Shown here: piece after piece, positions 33,815 to 44,575 of the stretch
How the letters are laid out: each line of letters opens with the position of its first letter
Position numbering within the stretch: the stretch's first letter is position 1
Source: an uncultured Myxococcales bacterium
GTDB taxonomy: Bacteria > Myxococcota_A > UBA9042 > DTJE01
DNA: 64,000 nucleotides
NCBI GenBank assembly: GCA_903857665.1
Contig: CAIOFV010000043.1
Location: forward strand, 62,001-126,000
Reading direction: 5' to 3'
The notes under the pieces: model-generated
Seen by the model: only the letters and a program-made list of their open reading frames with translations
What the model was told of the DNA's origin: nothing
Databases searched by the model: none
Made by a program: the position numbers and the translations under genes

Positions 33815-33932
33815 CCACGCACCGTGGCGTTTGGTCCCGGTCCCCGTGCCGGCCACCCGGAGGCCCACCGACGGCCCACGCCGCCTCCCGCCCATGCTAC
33901 GCTCCCGGCGTGAGGCGAACCGAGGACGGCCC

Positions 33933-35258
33933 GTGGATCGACCCGAGGACCCGGACATGCTGCTGACCGGGGACGGCCCCTCCGCCCCCCCGGGGACCGC
34001 CACGGCCCGGCACGCGGCCCGCCTGGACCAGCGCCGCCGCGAAATCCAGGGCGTGCTGTCGGAAGCCCTGGTGGTGGCGGTCGGGCCCGAGGACGTCGCC
34101 CGCGCGGCCGTGGACGCCGTCGTGCGCATGGGTTCCTTGCAGGTGGCCGTTCTGGTCAACGAAACGGTCCCCGAGGGGCGCGGCCGAGGGAACACGCCGT
34201 CGCGGCCCCGGGTGCTGGCGTCCGCGGGCTTCGATCCTGCATCGCTGGACGATCTGGCGAACCTCGACGAGGTCCGCGACAGCCTGGCGGGGCCGGCGGG
34301 GCCCTCCCCCTGCGCGGTGGTGCCCCGGGACGACCTGGACGGCGGCGTGCTTGCGTTGTTCCGGTTGCGGGGACGCACCAGCGACCTGGGCTGCCTGGCC
34401 GTGGGCGCCCTGCGGTCCGCCAGCCGCGACGAGGCCTACTGGGACCTCCTCGCGATCGTCGCGAACTGGACGGGTGTCGCCCTCGAGCGCAGCCTGCTGT
34501 ATCGCCGGCTGGAGGTGGCCTTCAGCGAGGCGCGGGACGCCCAGCGTCGCCTGCTCCAGGCCGAGAAGCAGTCCGCGATCGGGCGGCTGGCCGCGGGACT
34601 CGCCCATGAAATCGGCACGCCCCTGAACGTCATCTCGGGCCGGGCCGAAATGCTGCAGGAGGAACTGGCCGGCAATCCGCGGGCGACGCAGGCCCTGCAC
34701 ACCATCGTCAGCCAGATCGATCGCATCACCGGCCTGGTGGGCGAGATGCTGGACTTCGCCCGCGAGCACACGCCCGCCCGCGGCCTCGAATCGTTGAACG
34801 GCATCGTGTCGGCGGTCGTCGAACTGCTCCAGCGCTCGTTCCAGCGGTCCGGCATCGAGGTGCGGGCGGACATTCCGCGGGACCTGCCCCAGGTGCGGGT
34901 GAACCGGAACCAGATGCAGCAGGTGTTCCTGAACCTGCTGATCAACAGCGTCGATGCGGTCGTGATGGACCCGGAACGGGCCTCGAAGGGGCTGGGCCAC
35001 ATCCTGGTCCACGCCGAGGCGATATCCCGGAACCTCGTGCAGGTACGGATCGAGGATGACGGCCACGGGATCGAGCCCGCCCACCTGGACAAGGTGTTCG
35101 ACCCCTTCTTCAGCACCAAGCCCGTGGGACAGGGCACGGGACTGGGGCTGGCCGTGGTGTACGGGATCGTCACCGAGCACGGCGGCACCGTCGATATCCA
35201 GAGCCGGTGGACCCGCGGGACCACCGTGACGTTCACGCTGCCGGCAGGCGCGGACTAG
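33933..35258 (+). CDS. histidine kinase of the NtrB type with GAF-like sensor
   Basis: About 441 residues. The N-terminal 200 residues have the look of a GAF sensor (VAVLVNETVPEG, LGCLAVGALRSASRDEAYWDLLAIVANWTGVALERSLL), with no transmembrane segments, so the kinase is cytoplasmic. The dimerisation helix has AAGLAHEIGTPLNVISG (phospho-acceptor His near 224). The ATPase domain has the N box NLLINSVDAV, DDGHGIE, and the FDPFFSTKPVGQGTGLGL G-box. The GTG at 33933 and the ATG at 33957 both have a GAGGA Shine-Dalgarno; the first is reported. It is divergent from, and surely pairs with, the NtrC-type regulator, and sits 11 bases upstream of a Kazal lipoprotein gene. Confidence 0.92.
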   Translation: MDRPEDPDMLLTGDGPSAPPGTATARHAARLDQRRREIQGVLSEALVVAVGPEDVARAAVDAVVRMGSLQVAVLVNETVPEGRGRGNTPSRPRVLASAGFDPASLDDLANLDEVRDSLAGPAGPSPCAVVPRDDLDGGVLALFRLRGRTSDLGCLAVGALRSASRDEAYWDLLAIVANWTGVALERSLLYRRLEVAFSEARDAQRRLLQAEKQSAIGRLAAGLAHEIGTPLNVISGRAEMLQEELAGNPRATQALHTIVSQIDRITGLVGEMLDFAREHTPARGLESLNGIVSAVVELLQRSFQRSGIEVRADIPRDLPQVRVNRNQMQQVFLNLLINSVDAVVMDPERASKGLGHILVHAEAISRNLVQVRIEDDGHGIEPAHLDKVFDPFFSTKPVGQGTGLGLAVVYGIVTEHGGTVDIQSRWTRGTTVTFTLPAGAD

Positions 35259-35269
35259 AGGAGGAAGCC

Positions 35270-36136
35270 ATGAAAAGGATTCGCACGGTACTGGCGCTGG
35301 CATTGCTGGTCGCGGCGTCGGGCCGGGTCCTGGCGGGCTGCGATACCAGCTCCATTCCGGACGCGGCCTCTGCGGTGGATTCGGGCGCGGATCCGGGAAC
35401 GGACGCGACATTCCCCCTGGACAACTGCCATCTCGATCTCGGGGCGGACCTTCCCGACACCGCCCCGGACGTGATCCCCATCGACGCGGCATCGGACATC
35501 CTCCAGGACACCTCCATCGACGCGACGAGCGACCTCCCGCCCTCTCCGGACACGCCTCCGGTCGACGTGGTCCCCGGCGAGGACGTGATCCCGGTCGATG
35601 TCCCGCCGCTCAGCGACACCCTCCCGGACGCCGACGTGCCGCTGGACGACCCTGGCGTTGTCGATGTCCCACCGACGACCTGCGGCGGCAAGATGGGGCA
35701 CACCTGCACGGCGGACCAGTTCTGCGACTACCAGCCCGGGGCCCTCTGCGGCGCCGCCGACGCGGCCGCGCTGTGCCAGCCTCGGCCCGTGTCCTGCACC
35801 AAGGAACTGGCCCCCGTCTGTGGATGCGACGGGCAGACCTACGACAATTCCTGCATGGCGAACCAGGCCGGCACGGGCGTCCTGAGCGCGGGAGCCTGCG
35901 AGGGGGCCGGTTGCGGAGGGTTCGCTGGCTTCCGCTGCGCTGCCACCCAGTACTGCAAGTACACACTGGACGCGATGTGCGGCGCGGCCGACGCGATGGG
36001 GACCTGCACCAACATCCCCGTCGTCTGTTCGCAGATCGCCGCCCCGGTGTGCGGTTGCGACGGCAGCTCCTACGGCAACGAGTGCCTCGCGGCGCAGGCG
36101 GGAACCGGCGTCGCACACACGGGGGCCTGCACGTAG
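35270..36136 (+). CDS. lipoprotein with two Kazal-type inhibitor domains
   Basis: 288 residues. The signal peptide ends VLAGC, a perfect lipobox. Residues of about 25-140 form a flexible Asp/Pro/Val-rich stalk (repeats of xDxPPxDVP type). Two homologous Cys-rich modules follow, each with CTADQFCDY or CAATQYCKY, then PVCGCDGQTYDNSCMA or PVCGCDGSSYGNECLA, the Kazal signature. Kazal domains inhibit serine proteases by a substrate-like loop. The protein would sit on the cell surface as a protease shield, for predation or self-protection; this is inference. It lies 11 bases downstream of the histidine kinase, so it is co-transcribed with it. Confidence 0.85.
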   Translation: MKRIRTVLALALLVAASGRVLAGCDTSSIPDAASAVDSGADPGTDATFPLDNCHLDLGADLPDTAPDVIPIDAASDILQDTSIDATSDLPPSPDTPPVDVVPGEDVIPVDVPPLSDTLPDADVPLDDPGVVDVPPTTCGGKMGHTCTADQFCDYQPGALCGAADAAALCQPRPVSCTKELAPVCGCDGQTYDNSCMANQAGTGVLSAGACEGAGCGGFAGFRCAATQYCKYTLDAMCGAADAMGTCTNIPVVCSQIAAPVCGCDGSSYGNECLAAQAGTGVAHTGACT

Positions 36137-36189
36137 GCCTGCTCGCTGGCCTTGCGCAGACCGCGCGCGACGGCCGTGCCGGTCCCCCG

Positions 36190-37800
36190 CTACATTTTCG
36201 GCACGCCGACCGTGAACAGCAGCCCCTTGATGTCGCTGTCGGTGAACCGGATGCCGGCCCCGACAAAGAAGTCGCGCCCGCGGTAGTTCAGGGCGTCGTC
36301 GATGCCCGCCGCCACGTAGAACACGTTGAACAGGGTGTACAGCACCGAGCCCTTGATGCGCGGCCACTTGTCGCCCGAGAAATCGAACACGTCGGCGCTG
36401 AACTTCAGCGAGTCCTTGAAGAACTCGAAGTCCATGCCCACGCCGCCGGTGCTCTCGATCAACCCGAAGCGGCCCGTCCAGAACGCGAATCGCCGGGCGT
36501 ACTCCAGCGTGAACTTCAACTGGTCCGCCTTCGTTTCGGTGATGCGTTCGGTCACGGCGCCGGGCACGCGCGGGTCGTTGGTCAGGGTCAGCCGGTTGGT
36601 GACCGTGGTCTTGCCCCGGGGATCGAAGACCAGCTCGATCAGGAAGTACTTGTTCGGATCGGGCTGCAGGCGAAGGGTCAGGTAGTTCTTCAACGCCCGC
36701 TGGTACAGGTTGAACTCGCTGCGGAAACCGATCTGGGTCTGCAGCCGGGACACCGACTTCACCAGGCCGCCGACGTCATCGACGACGCCCTCGACCTTCC
36801 GGACCACCGCGTCGTCGTTGACCAGCGCGCCGATCGTGCCCTGGCCGTTGTCGATCTTCTTCGCGATGTTGGCGACCGACTGGGTCGCTTCCTGAAGGTT
36901 CGCCAGGGAGGCGTTCAAGCGGGTCAACGACTCGTCGATCCGCGACACGCGCTGGTCGGACCCGGGGCCGCTCATCGCGTCCTTCAGCTCGCGGGTGATG
37001 ACCTCGATGTTCTTGATGGACGCCGCCAGGCTCTCGGCCGAGGCGCCGGTGATCCGGGCCGCGTCGCTGGTGAAGCGCTCCACGTTCATGGCGATCCGGT
37101 CCAGGCGCCCGCCCTGGTCGCCGGTGGTCTGGCGCGCGACGAAGGTCCGGACGTCCACCGCCGCCTTCGCGATGGCGTCCGCGGATTTGGCGACGTCGGC
37201 CAGCACCTGGTCGATCCGCGCGGTGCCCGCGGGACCGCCCATCGTGCTCGCCATGGACCTGGTCACGACCTCGATGTTGTCCACGATCTGCCCGACCTTC
37301 CCGATCAGGTCGGAGGACTTTTCCAGGCGGCTCGCGATGGCCATCAGGCCCGACTCGCCCACGACGTTGGGGATGGCGTCGCCGTCCACCAGCGGCTCGC
37401 CACCGGCGCCGGGGGTGATTTCCAGGTAGTAGTCGCCCAGCATCGTGGCGGCGCGCCGGGTGATGGTGGCCGCGTGGACCGGGCGACCGTCGGGGCCTGG
37501 CAGCCCGGAGTACAGCACGATGTCCGGCCGCAGGCGAATGGTCACGCGGGCCTTGGTGAACCCGTCGCCAAGCGTCACCAGTTCGATCGCTTCCATGGTG
37601 CCGACGGGGATGCCGGACACGGTCACGCGGCTGTAGGACGCCAGGCCGGACACGTCGTCGAAGTCCGCGTGGACCCGGTAGCCGTCGCCCTTGCCGACGA
37701 TGGGGCGTTGCACCGTGCCGAACAGCGCGACGAAGACGGCCACCGCGGCGACGGCCACGAGGCCCACCATCAAGGGCGCACGGATGCGCTTGAACGTCAT
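36190..37800 (-). CDS. MCE (MlaD-like) protein with C-terminal outer-membrane-type domain
   Basis: 536 residues. One N-terminal membrane anchor (MVGLVAVAAVAVFVALFG) precedes a single MCE domain at about 40-120 (VHADFDDVSGLASYSRVTVSGIPVGTM, LGDYYLEI). A long helical and coiled-coil stretch spans about 150-340 with VASIKN-like heptads. The last 180 residues are strand-rich with aromatic turns (FRSEFNLYQRALKNYLTLRLQP, GVGMDFEFFKDSLKFSADVFDF, DFFVGAGIRFTDSDIKGLLFTVG), resembling a YjbH/LptD-like outer-membrane strand set. Such proteins can bridge the envelope for lipid transport. Translationally coupled (ATGA) to the ABC ATPase. Confidence 0.85.
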   Translation of the reverse strand: MTFKRIRAPLMVGLVAVAAVAVFVALFGTVQRPIVGKGDGYRVHADFDDVSGLASYSRVTVSGIPVGTMEAIELVTLGDGFTKARVTIRLRPDIVLYSGLPGPDGRPVHAATITRRAATMLGDYYLEITPGAGGEPLVDGDAIPNVVGESGLMAIASRLEKSSDLIGKVGQIVDNIEVVTRSMASTMGGPAGTARIDQVLADVAKSADAIAKAAVDVRTFVARQTTGDQGGRLDRIAMNVERFTSDAARITGASAESLAASIKNIEVITRELKDAMSGPGSDQRVSRIDESLTRLNASLANLQEATQSVANIAKKIDNGQGTIGALVNDDAVVRKVEGVVDDVGGLVKSVSRLQTQIGFRSEFNLYQRALKNYLTLRLQPDPNKYFLIELVFDPRGKTTVTNRLTLTNDPRVPGAVTERITETKADQLKFTLEYARRFAFWTGRFGLIESTGGVGMDFEFFKDSLKFSADVFDFSGDKWPRIKGSVLYTLFNVFYVAAGIDDALNYRGRDFFVGAGIRFTDSDIKGLLFTVGVPKM

Positions 37801-38564
37801 CGGGCCTCCTCCAGCGTCAGCGGGCCCGTGCCCGACAGGTAGATGAACCGCCGCACGGTCTCGTTGCGGCTGCTGCGGACCTCCTCGGAGGTGCCCTGGA
37901 CCTCGACCCGGCCGTTGAACAGCATCGCCACCTTGTCGGCCATGCGGAAGGTCGATGCCATGTCATGGCTGACGACCAGGGACGTGATCTTCAGTTCCTG
38001 CCGGGCCGTCAGGATCATCTCCTCGACGTTTTCGCACATGATCGGGTCCAGTCCCGTCATCGGTTCGTCGTAGATGACGATTCGCGGGTCCAGGATGGTG
38101 GCCCGGGCCAGCCCGACGCGCTTGCGCATGCCACCGGACAGTTCGGACGGGAACTTTTCCTCGACGTCGGTCAGGCCCAGTTGCTGCAGGCGCTGGATGG
38201 CGAGGTCGCGCATCTCGCGCTGGTTCAGGTGCGTGTGCTCCACCAGCGGGAACGTGACGTTGTCCAGCACGGACATGCTGTCGAACAGCGCCGACTGCTG
38301 GAACAGCATGCCGAACTTCCGGCGGACGGCCGTCATCTGGCGCTCGGGCAGTTGCGTGATTTCCTGGCCGTCGATCTCGATGGTCCCCGAGTCGGGCTTC
38401 AGCAGCCCGATCACGTGCTTGACCAGCACGGACTTGCCGCATCCAGACGGCCCGATGACCACGGTGATGCCCCCCTCCTCCACCTCCAGGTCCACCCCCT
38501 TCAGCACCGCGTTGTCGTCAAACGACTTTCGCAGCCCGCGGATGGAGACGATGGGGGCGGCCAA
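37797..38564 (-). CDS. mlaF: MlaF-like ABC transporter ATPase
   Basis: A 255-residue ABC ATPase. Walker A GPSGCGKS is near residues 38-45, then the Q-loop LFQQSALFDSM, signature LSGGMRKRVGLARA, Walker B IVIYDEPMTGLDP and the H-loop VSHDMAS. The LSGGM form and C-terminal extension (RFIYLSGTGPL) match MlaF, which powers phospholipid transport to or from MCE proteins. The MCE gene follows by ATGA overlap. No MlaE-type permease is seen in this window, so the membrane subunit must be elsewhere. Confidence 0.92.
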   Translation of the reverse strand: MAAPIVSIRGLRKSFDDNAVLKGVDLEVEEGGITVVIGPSGCGKSVLVKHVIGLLKPDSGTIEIDGQEITQLPERQMTAVRRKFGMLFQQSALFDSMSVLDNVTFPLVEHTHLNQREMRDLAIQRLQQLGLTDVEEKFPSELSGGMRKRVGLARATILDPRIVIYDEPMTGLDPIMCENVEEMILTARQELKITSLVVSHDMASTFRMADKVAMLFNGRVEVQGTSEEVRSSRNETVRRFIYLSGTGPLTLEEAR

Positions 38565-38594
38565 CGGTTGCCTCGGACATTCGAAGTGGCGGTC

Positions 38595-38624
38595 ATTCTA
38601 GCGCGGGGCGGGTCGCGCCGACAA
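38595..38624 (-). promoter_or_regulatory. sigma-70-like promoter for mlaF-mlaD
   Basis: On the minus strand TTGTCG at 38624-38619, an 18-base spacer, TAGAAT at 38600-38595. The start would fall near 38588, about 24 bases before the ATG at 38564. Confidence 0.5.
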
Positions 38625-38760
38625 CGTGGGGCGGTGCGGGGCGTTTCCCACGCGTGGCTCGGCGCCGATCGCGGGATCGCGTAGGCGGACCGGTGCCGTT
38701 GCGTGCCTGAACCCATGACGTGCAGAGTGGTGTGCTGGAGGATCGGCGCGGGAGCCTGGC

Positions 38761-39165
38761 CTAGCGCTTGCTGTACTGGAAGCGCTTGCGGGCACCGGGC
38801 TGGCCGTACTTCTTTCGTTCCTTCGCGCGCGGATCGCGGGTGAGCAGGCCGGCCTTCTTGATCGGGCTGCGCCACTCGTCCGTGTTCATCGCCGACAGGC
38901 AGCGGGCGATGCCGTGGCGGACCGCGCCGGCCTGGCCCGTTTCGCCGCCGCCACGCACGGTGGCGATGACGTCGAACGCCTCGGCCTGCTCGATCAGGGT
39001 CAGCGGCTGCCGTACCATCACGACGTGGTTCGCGCGGCAGAAATAGGTGGATACCTCGCGACCGTTCACGGTGATCTTGCCGGTGCCGGGCACCAGCTTG
39101 ACGCGCGCGGCGGCCTGCTTCCTGCGACCGGTAGCCAGGGGGGACGGGTTCACTGCTTCCGACAT
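38761..39165 (-). CDS. rpsI: 30S ribosomal protein S9 (uS9)
   Basis: 134 residues. The S9 core has [26 protein letters not shown], the [20 protein letters not shown] segment, and the tRNA-contacting basic tail [17 protein letters not shown], ending with the invariant SKR. The ATG at 39165 has GAGGAC upstream. It lies 12 bases after rplM, the classical rplM-rpsI pair. The first 10 residues ([10 protein letters not shown]) are a short non-conserved extension. Confidence 0.97.
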   Translation of the reverse strand: MSEAVNPSPLATGRRKQAAARVKLVPGTGKITVNGREVSTYFCRANHVVMVRQPLTLIEQAEAFDVIATVRGGGETGQAGAVRHGIARCLSAMNTDEWRSPIKKAGLLTRDPRAKERKKYGQPGARKRFQYSKR

Positions 39166-39176
39166 GACGTCCTCGC

Positions 39177-39623
<447 letters not shown>

Positions 39624-39659
39624 GGTCCCTGACCTCGCGTTCCAAACAACAGGGCGCCT

Positions 39660-39684
39660 CTTGTACCCGAATCCGAAACCGGAG

Positions 39685-39688
<4 letters not shown>
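39660..39688 (-). promoter_or_regulatory. sigma-70-like promoter for rplM-rpsI
   Basis: On the minus strand TTGACT at 39688-39683, 17 bases, TACAAG at 39665-39660. Its -35 overlaps the last codons of the preceding methyltransferase/reductase gene. Confidence 0.6.
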
Positions 39689-41565
<1,877 letters not shown>

Positions 41566-41595
41566 CGTGCCTCCGGACGGCGTTCGGGCGCCAGA

Positions 41596-41624
41596 AATAT
41601 AGGGGACGCCCGGAAGCGGGTCAA
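41596..41624 (-). promoter_or_regulatory. sigma-70-like promoter for the methyltransferase/reductase gene
   Basis: On the minus strand TTGACC at 41624-41619, 17 bases, TATATT at 41601-41596, start near 41589, ATG at 41565. Confidence 0.6.
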
Positions 41625-41643
41625 TCGAGCAAGGGGAGTGGGG

Positions 41644-41649
41644 TACAAT
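41644..41649 (+). promoter_or_regulatory. -10 element for pdxA, probably giving a leaderless mRNA
   Basis: TACAAT at 41644-41649 lies only seven bases before the first ATG of pdxA (41657), so transcription would start at or next to the start codon. No Shine-Dalgarno sequence can fit. The -35 region is poor. Confidence 0.45.
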
Positions 41650-41656
41650 CCAGGCC

Positions 41657-42580
41657 ATGATGGATGGAAAGACCATCGGCCTGACATTGGGCGACCCGGC
41701 CGGCGTCGGTCCGGACCTGGTCGACATCGCGCTGGCGCGCGTGCCCGACGCCCGGCCGGCGCGCCTCTACGGAACGCAGGAACTGGTCGACCGGCTCGCG
41801 CTGGTCCACGCCGGGTGCGAAGCGGTCCCCACCTCGACCGGGCTGGACGACGTGGAGCCCGGCCGCTACACGGCCGGTTCCGGGCGGGCCAGTTTCCTGG
41901 CCCTGCAGGCCGCAACGGCCGACCTCGCTTCGGGCCGTCTGGCGGCCCTGGTCACCGGCCCCATCGACAAGCACGCGCTGTCGGACGCCGGCCTGTCCCA
42001 CCCGGGCCAGACCGAGTACGTGGCCGAGGCCTGCGGAGTGCGGCGGTTCGCGATGATGCTGGCCGGCCCTCGCCTGCGCGTGGTGCTGGTGACGACGCAC
42101 CTGGCCCTGCGGGACGTGGCGGCCGCCATCACGCAGGACGGGGTCTTCGATGCGGCCTCGCTGGTCGCAGACCACCTGCGCCGGTTCGAGGCCATCCCCG
42201 CGCCCCGGATCGCGGTGCTGGGCCTGAATCCGCACGCGTCCGACGGGGGCCGGTTCGGGGACGAGGAGGCCCTCGTGATCTCGCCGGCCGTGGCCCGGTT
42301 GCGGGAGGCCGGCATCGACGCGTCGGGGCCGCTCCCCGCAGACACTGCCTTCCACCGGGCCGTGGGCGGCGCCTATGACGCGGTGGTGGCGATGTACCAC
42401 GACCAGGGGCTCGGGCCGCTGAAGCTGCTGCACTTCACGTCGGCCATCAACGTGACGCTGGGCCTGCCGCGCCCCCGCTGCGCCCCCGACCACGGGCCCG
42501 CGTTCGACCTTGCGGGCACCGGGCGCGCCGATCCCGGAAGCCTCGTGGAAGCCCTGCGTTTCGCGGCCCGGTGCCGGTGA
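41657..42580 (+). CDS. pdxA: 4-hydroxythreonine-4-phosphate dehydrogenase (PdxA)
   Basis: 307 residues, slightly short of the usual 320-335. PdxA signatures are GLTLGDPAGVGPDL, VTGPIDKHAL, the first metal His in VTTHLALRDV, the second in LGLNPHASDGG, and the third in AMYHDQGLGPLKLLHF; NVTLGLPRPRCAPDHGPAFDLAGTG is at the end. It oxidises 4-phospho-hydroxythreonine with NAD in pyridoxal phosphate synthesis. The conserved PGHTE substrate motif reads PGQTE here (Gln for His), an unusual exchange. The start is either ATG of the ATGATG at 41657/41660. It is divergent from the homocysteine methyltransferase gene. Confidence 0.9.
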   Translation: MMDGKTIGLTLGDPAGVGPDLVDIALARVPDARPARLYGTQELVDRLALVHAGCEAVPTSTGLDDVEPGRYTAGSGRASFLALQAATADLASGRLAALVTGPIDKHALSDAGLSHPGQTEYVAEACGVRRFAMMLAGPRLRVVLVTTHLALRDVAAAITQDGVFDAASLVADHLRRFEAIPAPRIAVLGLNPHASDGGRFGDEEALVISPAVARLREAGIDASGPLPADTAFHRAVGGAYDAVVAMYHDQGLGPLKLLHFTSAINVTLGLPRPRCAPDHGPAFDLAGTGRADPGSLVEALRFAARCR

Positions 42581-42629
42581 ACGCCCCCTCCCCCTGTCGA
42601 ACCCGGTGTCCCCCCATCCACAAACCCAC

Positions 42630-42657
42630 TTGACAGTGCACCCGGTTCTAGTAATAA
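42630..42657 (+). promoter_or_regulatory. sigma-70-like promoter for etfBA
   Basis: TTGACA at 42630-42635 (perfect -35), 16 bases, TAATAA at 42652-42657, start near 42664, GTG of etfB at 42731. Confidence 0.55.
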
Positions 42658-42730
42658 CGATCGCCATTCGTCTCGTCCGACGGCCTGCGGCGATGGGCCC
42701 TGGCCGAACCCTTTTGCAAGAGGAGGCGCC

Positions 42731-43480
42731 GTGAAGATCCTTGTCACAGCCAAGCGGGTCACAGACCCCGACGCGAAGATCCGGGTCAAGCCGGACGGCA
42801 CGGGCATCGAGACCGCCGGTCTCGAGTACAAGCTCAACCCGTTCTGCGAAAACGCCATCGAGGCCGCCGTGTCGCTGATCGAAAAGCACACCGGCGAAGT
42901 CGTGGCCGTCACCATCGGGAACGCCGACGTGGAGCAGAACCTGCGCGCCGCCCTTGCGATGGGCTGCGATCGGGGCATCCGCATCGACATCGCCGACGAG
43001 CAGCTCGATTCCGATCTGGCCGCTCGCATCCTGGCGAAGGTCTACGAAGCGGAAAAGCCGGACCTGTTCCTGTTCGGCAAGCAGGCCGTCGATGGCGACT
43101 CGAACCAGGTCACCCAGCTGGTCGCCGAATACCTCGACCTGCCGCAGGCGTGCTTCGCGTCCAGCATCACGATCGAAAACGGCGAGGCGGTCGTCCTTCG
43201 CGAAGTGGACGGCGGCCTGGAAACCATCGCAGTCAAGCTGCCGGCCGTGATCTCGGCGGACCTCCGCCTGAACACGCCGCGCCTGCCCACGCTGCCGAAC
43301 GTCCTCAAGGCCAAGCGGAAGCCCCTCCAGGTGCTGACGCCGGCCGCGCTGGGCGTGGACACCGCGCTGAAGGTCGCGACGGTGTCCTACGAAGCGCCTC
43401 CGCAGCGCAAGGGTGGTATCAAGGTCAAGACGGTCCAGGAGCTGGTCGAAAAGCTCCGGGACGAGGCGAAGGCCCTGTAG
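42731..43480 (+). CDS. etfB: electron transfer flavoprotein beta subunit
   Basis: 249 residues. EtfB features are the N-terminal KILVTAKRVTDPDAKIRV, NPFCENAIEAAV, ALAMGCDRGIRI, LFLFGKQAVDGDSNQV and the recognition-loop-like segment LREVDGGLETIAVKLPAVISADLRLNTPRLPTLPN. It binds AMP and, with EtfA, carries electrons from acyl-CoA and other dehydrogenases to the quinone pool. The GTG at 42731 has AGGAGG four bases upstream. etfA follows after 42 bases. Confidence 0.96.
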   Translation: MKILVTAKRVTDPDAKIRVKPDGTGIETAGLEYKLNPFCENAIEAAVSLIEKHTGEVVAVTIGNADVEQNLRAALAMGCDRGIRIDIADEQLDSDLAARILAKVYEAEKPDLFLFGKQAVDGDSNQVTQLVAEYLDLPQACFASSITIENGEAVVLREVDGGLETIAVKLPAVISADLRLNTPRLPTLPNVLKAKRKPLQVLTPAALGVDTALKVATVSYEAPPQRKGGIKVKTVQELVEKLRDEAKAL

Positions 43481-43522
43481 GCTTACGCCGGTGGCGGCTC
43501 GACCGCCCCAAGGAGGCATTCC

Positions 43523-44500
43523 ATGGGTACCATCCTCGTGATCGCCGAGACATTCGGCGGAAAGCTTCGCAAGTCCACGCTCAACGCGATCACCTTCGCC
43601 CGTACGCTGGCCGGCAAGACGGGCGGCGACTTCGCGATCGGGATCATCGGCTCGGGCATCGCCGCGGTCGGCGGCGAACTGGCCGGCTACGGCGCGAAGG
43701 GCGTCTACGTCATCGACAACCCCGGCTTCGCCAACTACCTCGCCGCTCCGTTCGCGAAGGCGATCGTGGCGCTGGCCGACCAGGTCGGCGCGACGTCGGT
43801 CGCCGCCACCTCCTCGACGTTCACCCGCGACCTGCTGCCGCGCGTGGCCGCCCGCCTGGGCGCCGGCATGGTCAGCGAAGTCGTGGCCGTCATCGGCGAC
43901 GGCGCGGGCGTCAAGTTCACGCGTCCGATGTGGGCCGGCAACGTGATGGCCACCGTCGAAGTCAAGTCCGCGAAGGCCGTCTTCGGCGTCCGCGGCACGG
44001 AATTCGAGGCGGCGGCTCCCAGCGGCGGCGCGTCCCCGGTCCAGACCGTGGCCATCGCCCCCGACGCCGGCGCCAACCAGCGCTACGTCAAGTTCGAGCC
44101 GGTCGTTTCGTCCCGCCCGGACCTGGGCGAGGCGTCGGTCGTCGTGGCCGGCGGCCGCGGCTTGAAGGACAAGGCGGGCTTCGCGATCCTCGACCCGCTG
44201 GCCGACCTGCTGAAGGCGGCGATCGGCGGCACCCGCGCCGTGGTCGATGCCGGCATCGCGCCGAACGACCTGCAGATCGGGCAGACCGGCAAGGTCATCG
44301 CGCCGAACCTGTACATCGGCGTCGCCCTGTCCGGCGCCATCCAGCACCTGGCCGGCATGAAGGCCTCGAAGACGATCGTCGCGATCAACAAGGATCCCGA
44401 AGCGCCGATCTTCTCGGTTGCCGACTACGGCCTCGTCGCCGACGCGTTCAAGGCGGTCCCGGAACTGGTCGAAGAAATCCGCAAGATCAAGGGCGTCTGA
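43523..44500 (+). CDS. etfA: electron transfer flavoprotein alpha subunit
   Basis: 325 residues. The N-terminal domain starts [21 protein letters not shown]. The C-terminal FAD domain has [15 protein letters not shown], the [10 protein letters not shown] and [29 protein letters not shown] segments, and [16 protein letters not shown]. All the FAD-binding signatures of EtfA are intact. The ATG at 43523 has AAGGAGG seven bases upstream. No etf:quinone oxidoreductase or acyl-CoA dehydrogenase lies within the window. Confidence 0.96.
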   Translation: MGTILVIAETFGGKLRKSTLNAITFARTLAGKTGGDFAIGIIGSGIAAVGGELAGYGAKGVYVIDNPGFANYLAAPFAKAIVALADQVGATSVAATSSTFTRDLLPRVAARLGAGMVSEVVAVIGDGAGVKFTRPMWAGNVMATVEVKSAKAVFGVRGTEFEAAAPSGGASPVQTVAIAPDAGANQRYVKFEPVVSSRPDLGEASVVVAGGRGLKDKAGFAILDPLADLLKAAIGGTRAVVDAGIAPNDLQIGQTGKVIAPNLYIGVALSGAIQHLAGMKASKTIVAINKDPEAPIFSVADYGLVADAFKAVPELVEEIRKIKGV

Positions 44501-44575
44501 TCCGCTCCCGGGTCGTCGTCCCGCCCGTCGCGAACCCTCTGCAGCGTGACATCGAGGAAACTGGAAGGCCGGAAT

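Noticed and set aside
33831-33932. N-terminal extension of the histidine kinase from a TTG at 33831
   Set aside because: It starts with a low-complexity VPVPVPA run, lacks a Shine-Dalgarno sequence and would overlap the divergent regulator's promoter region. The GTG at 33933 fits better.
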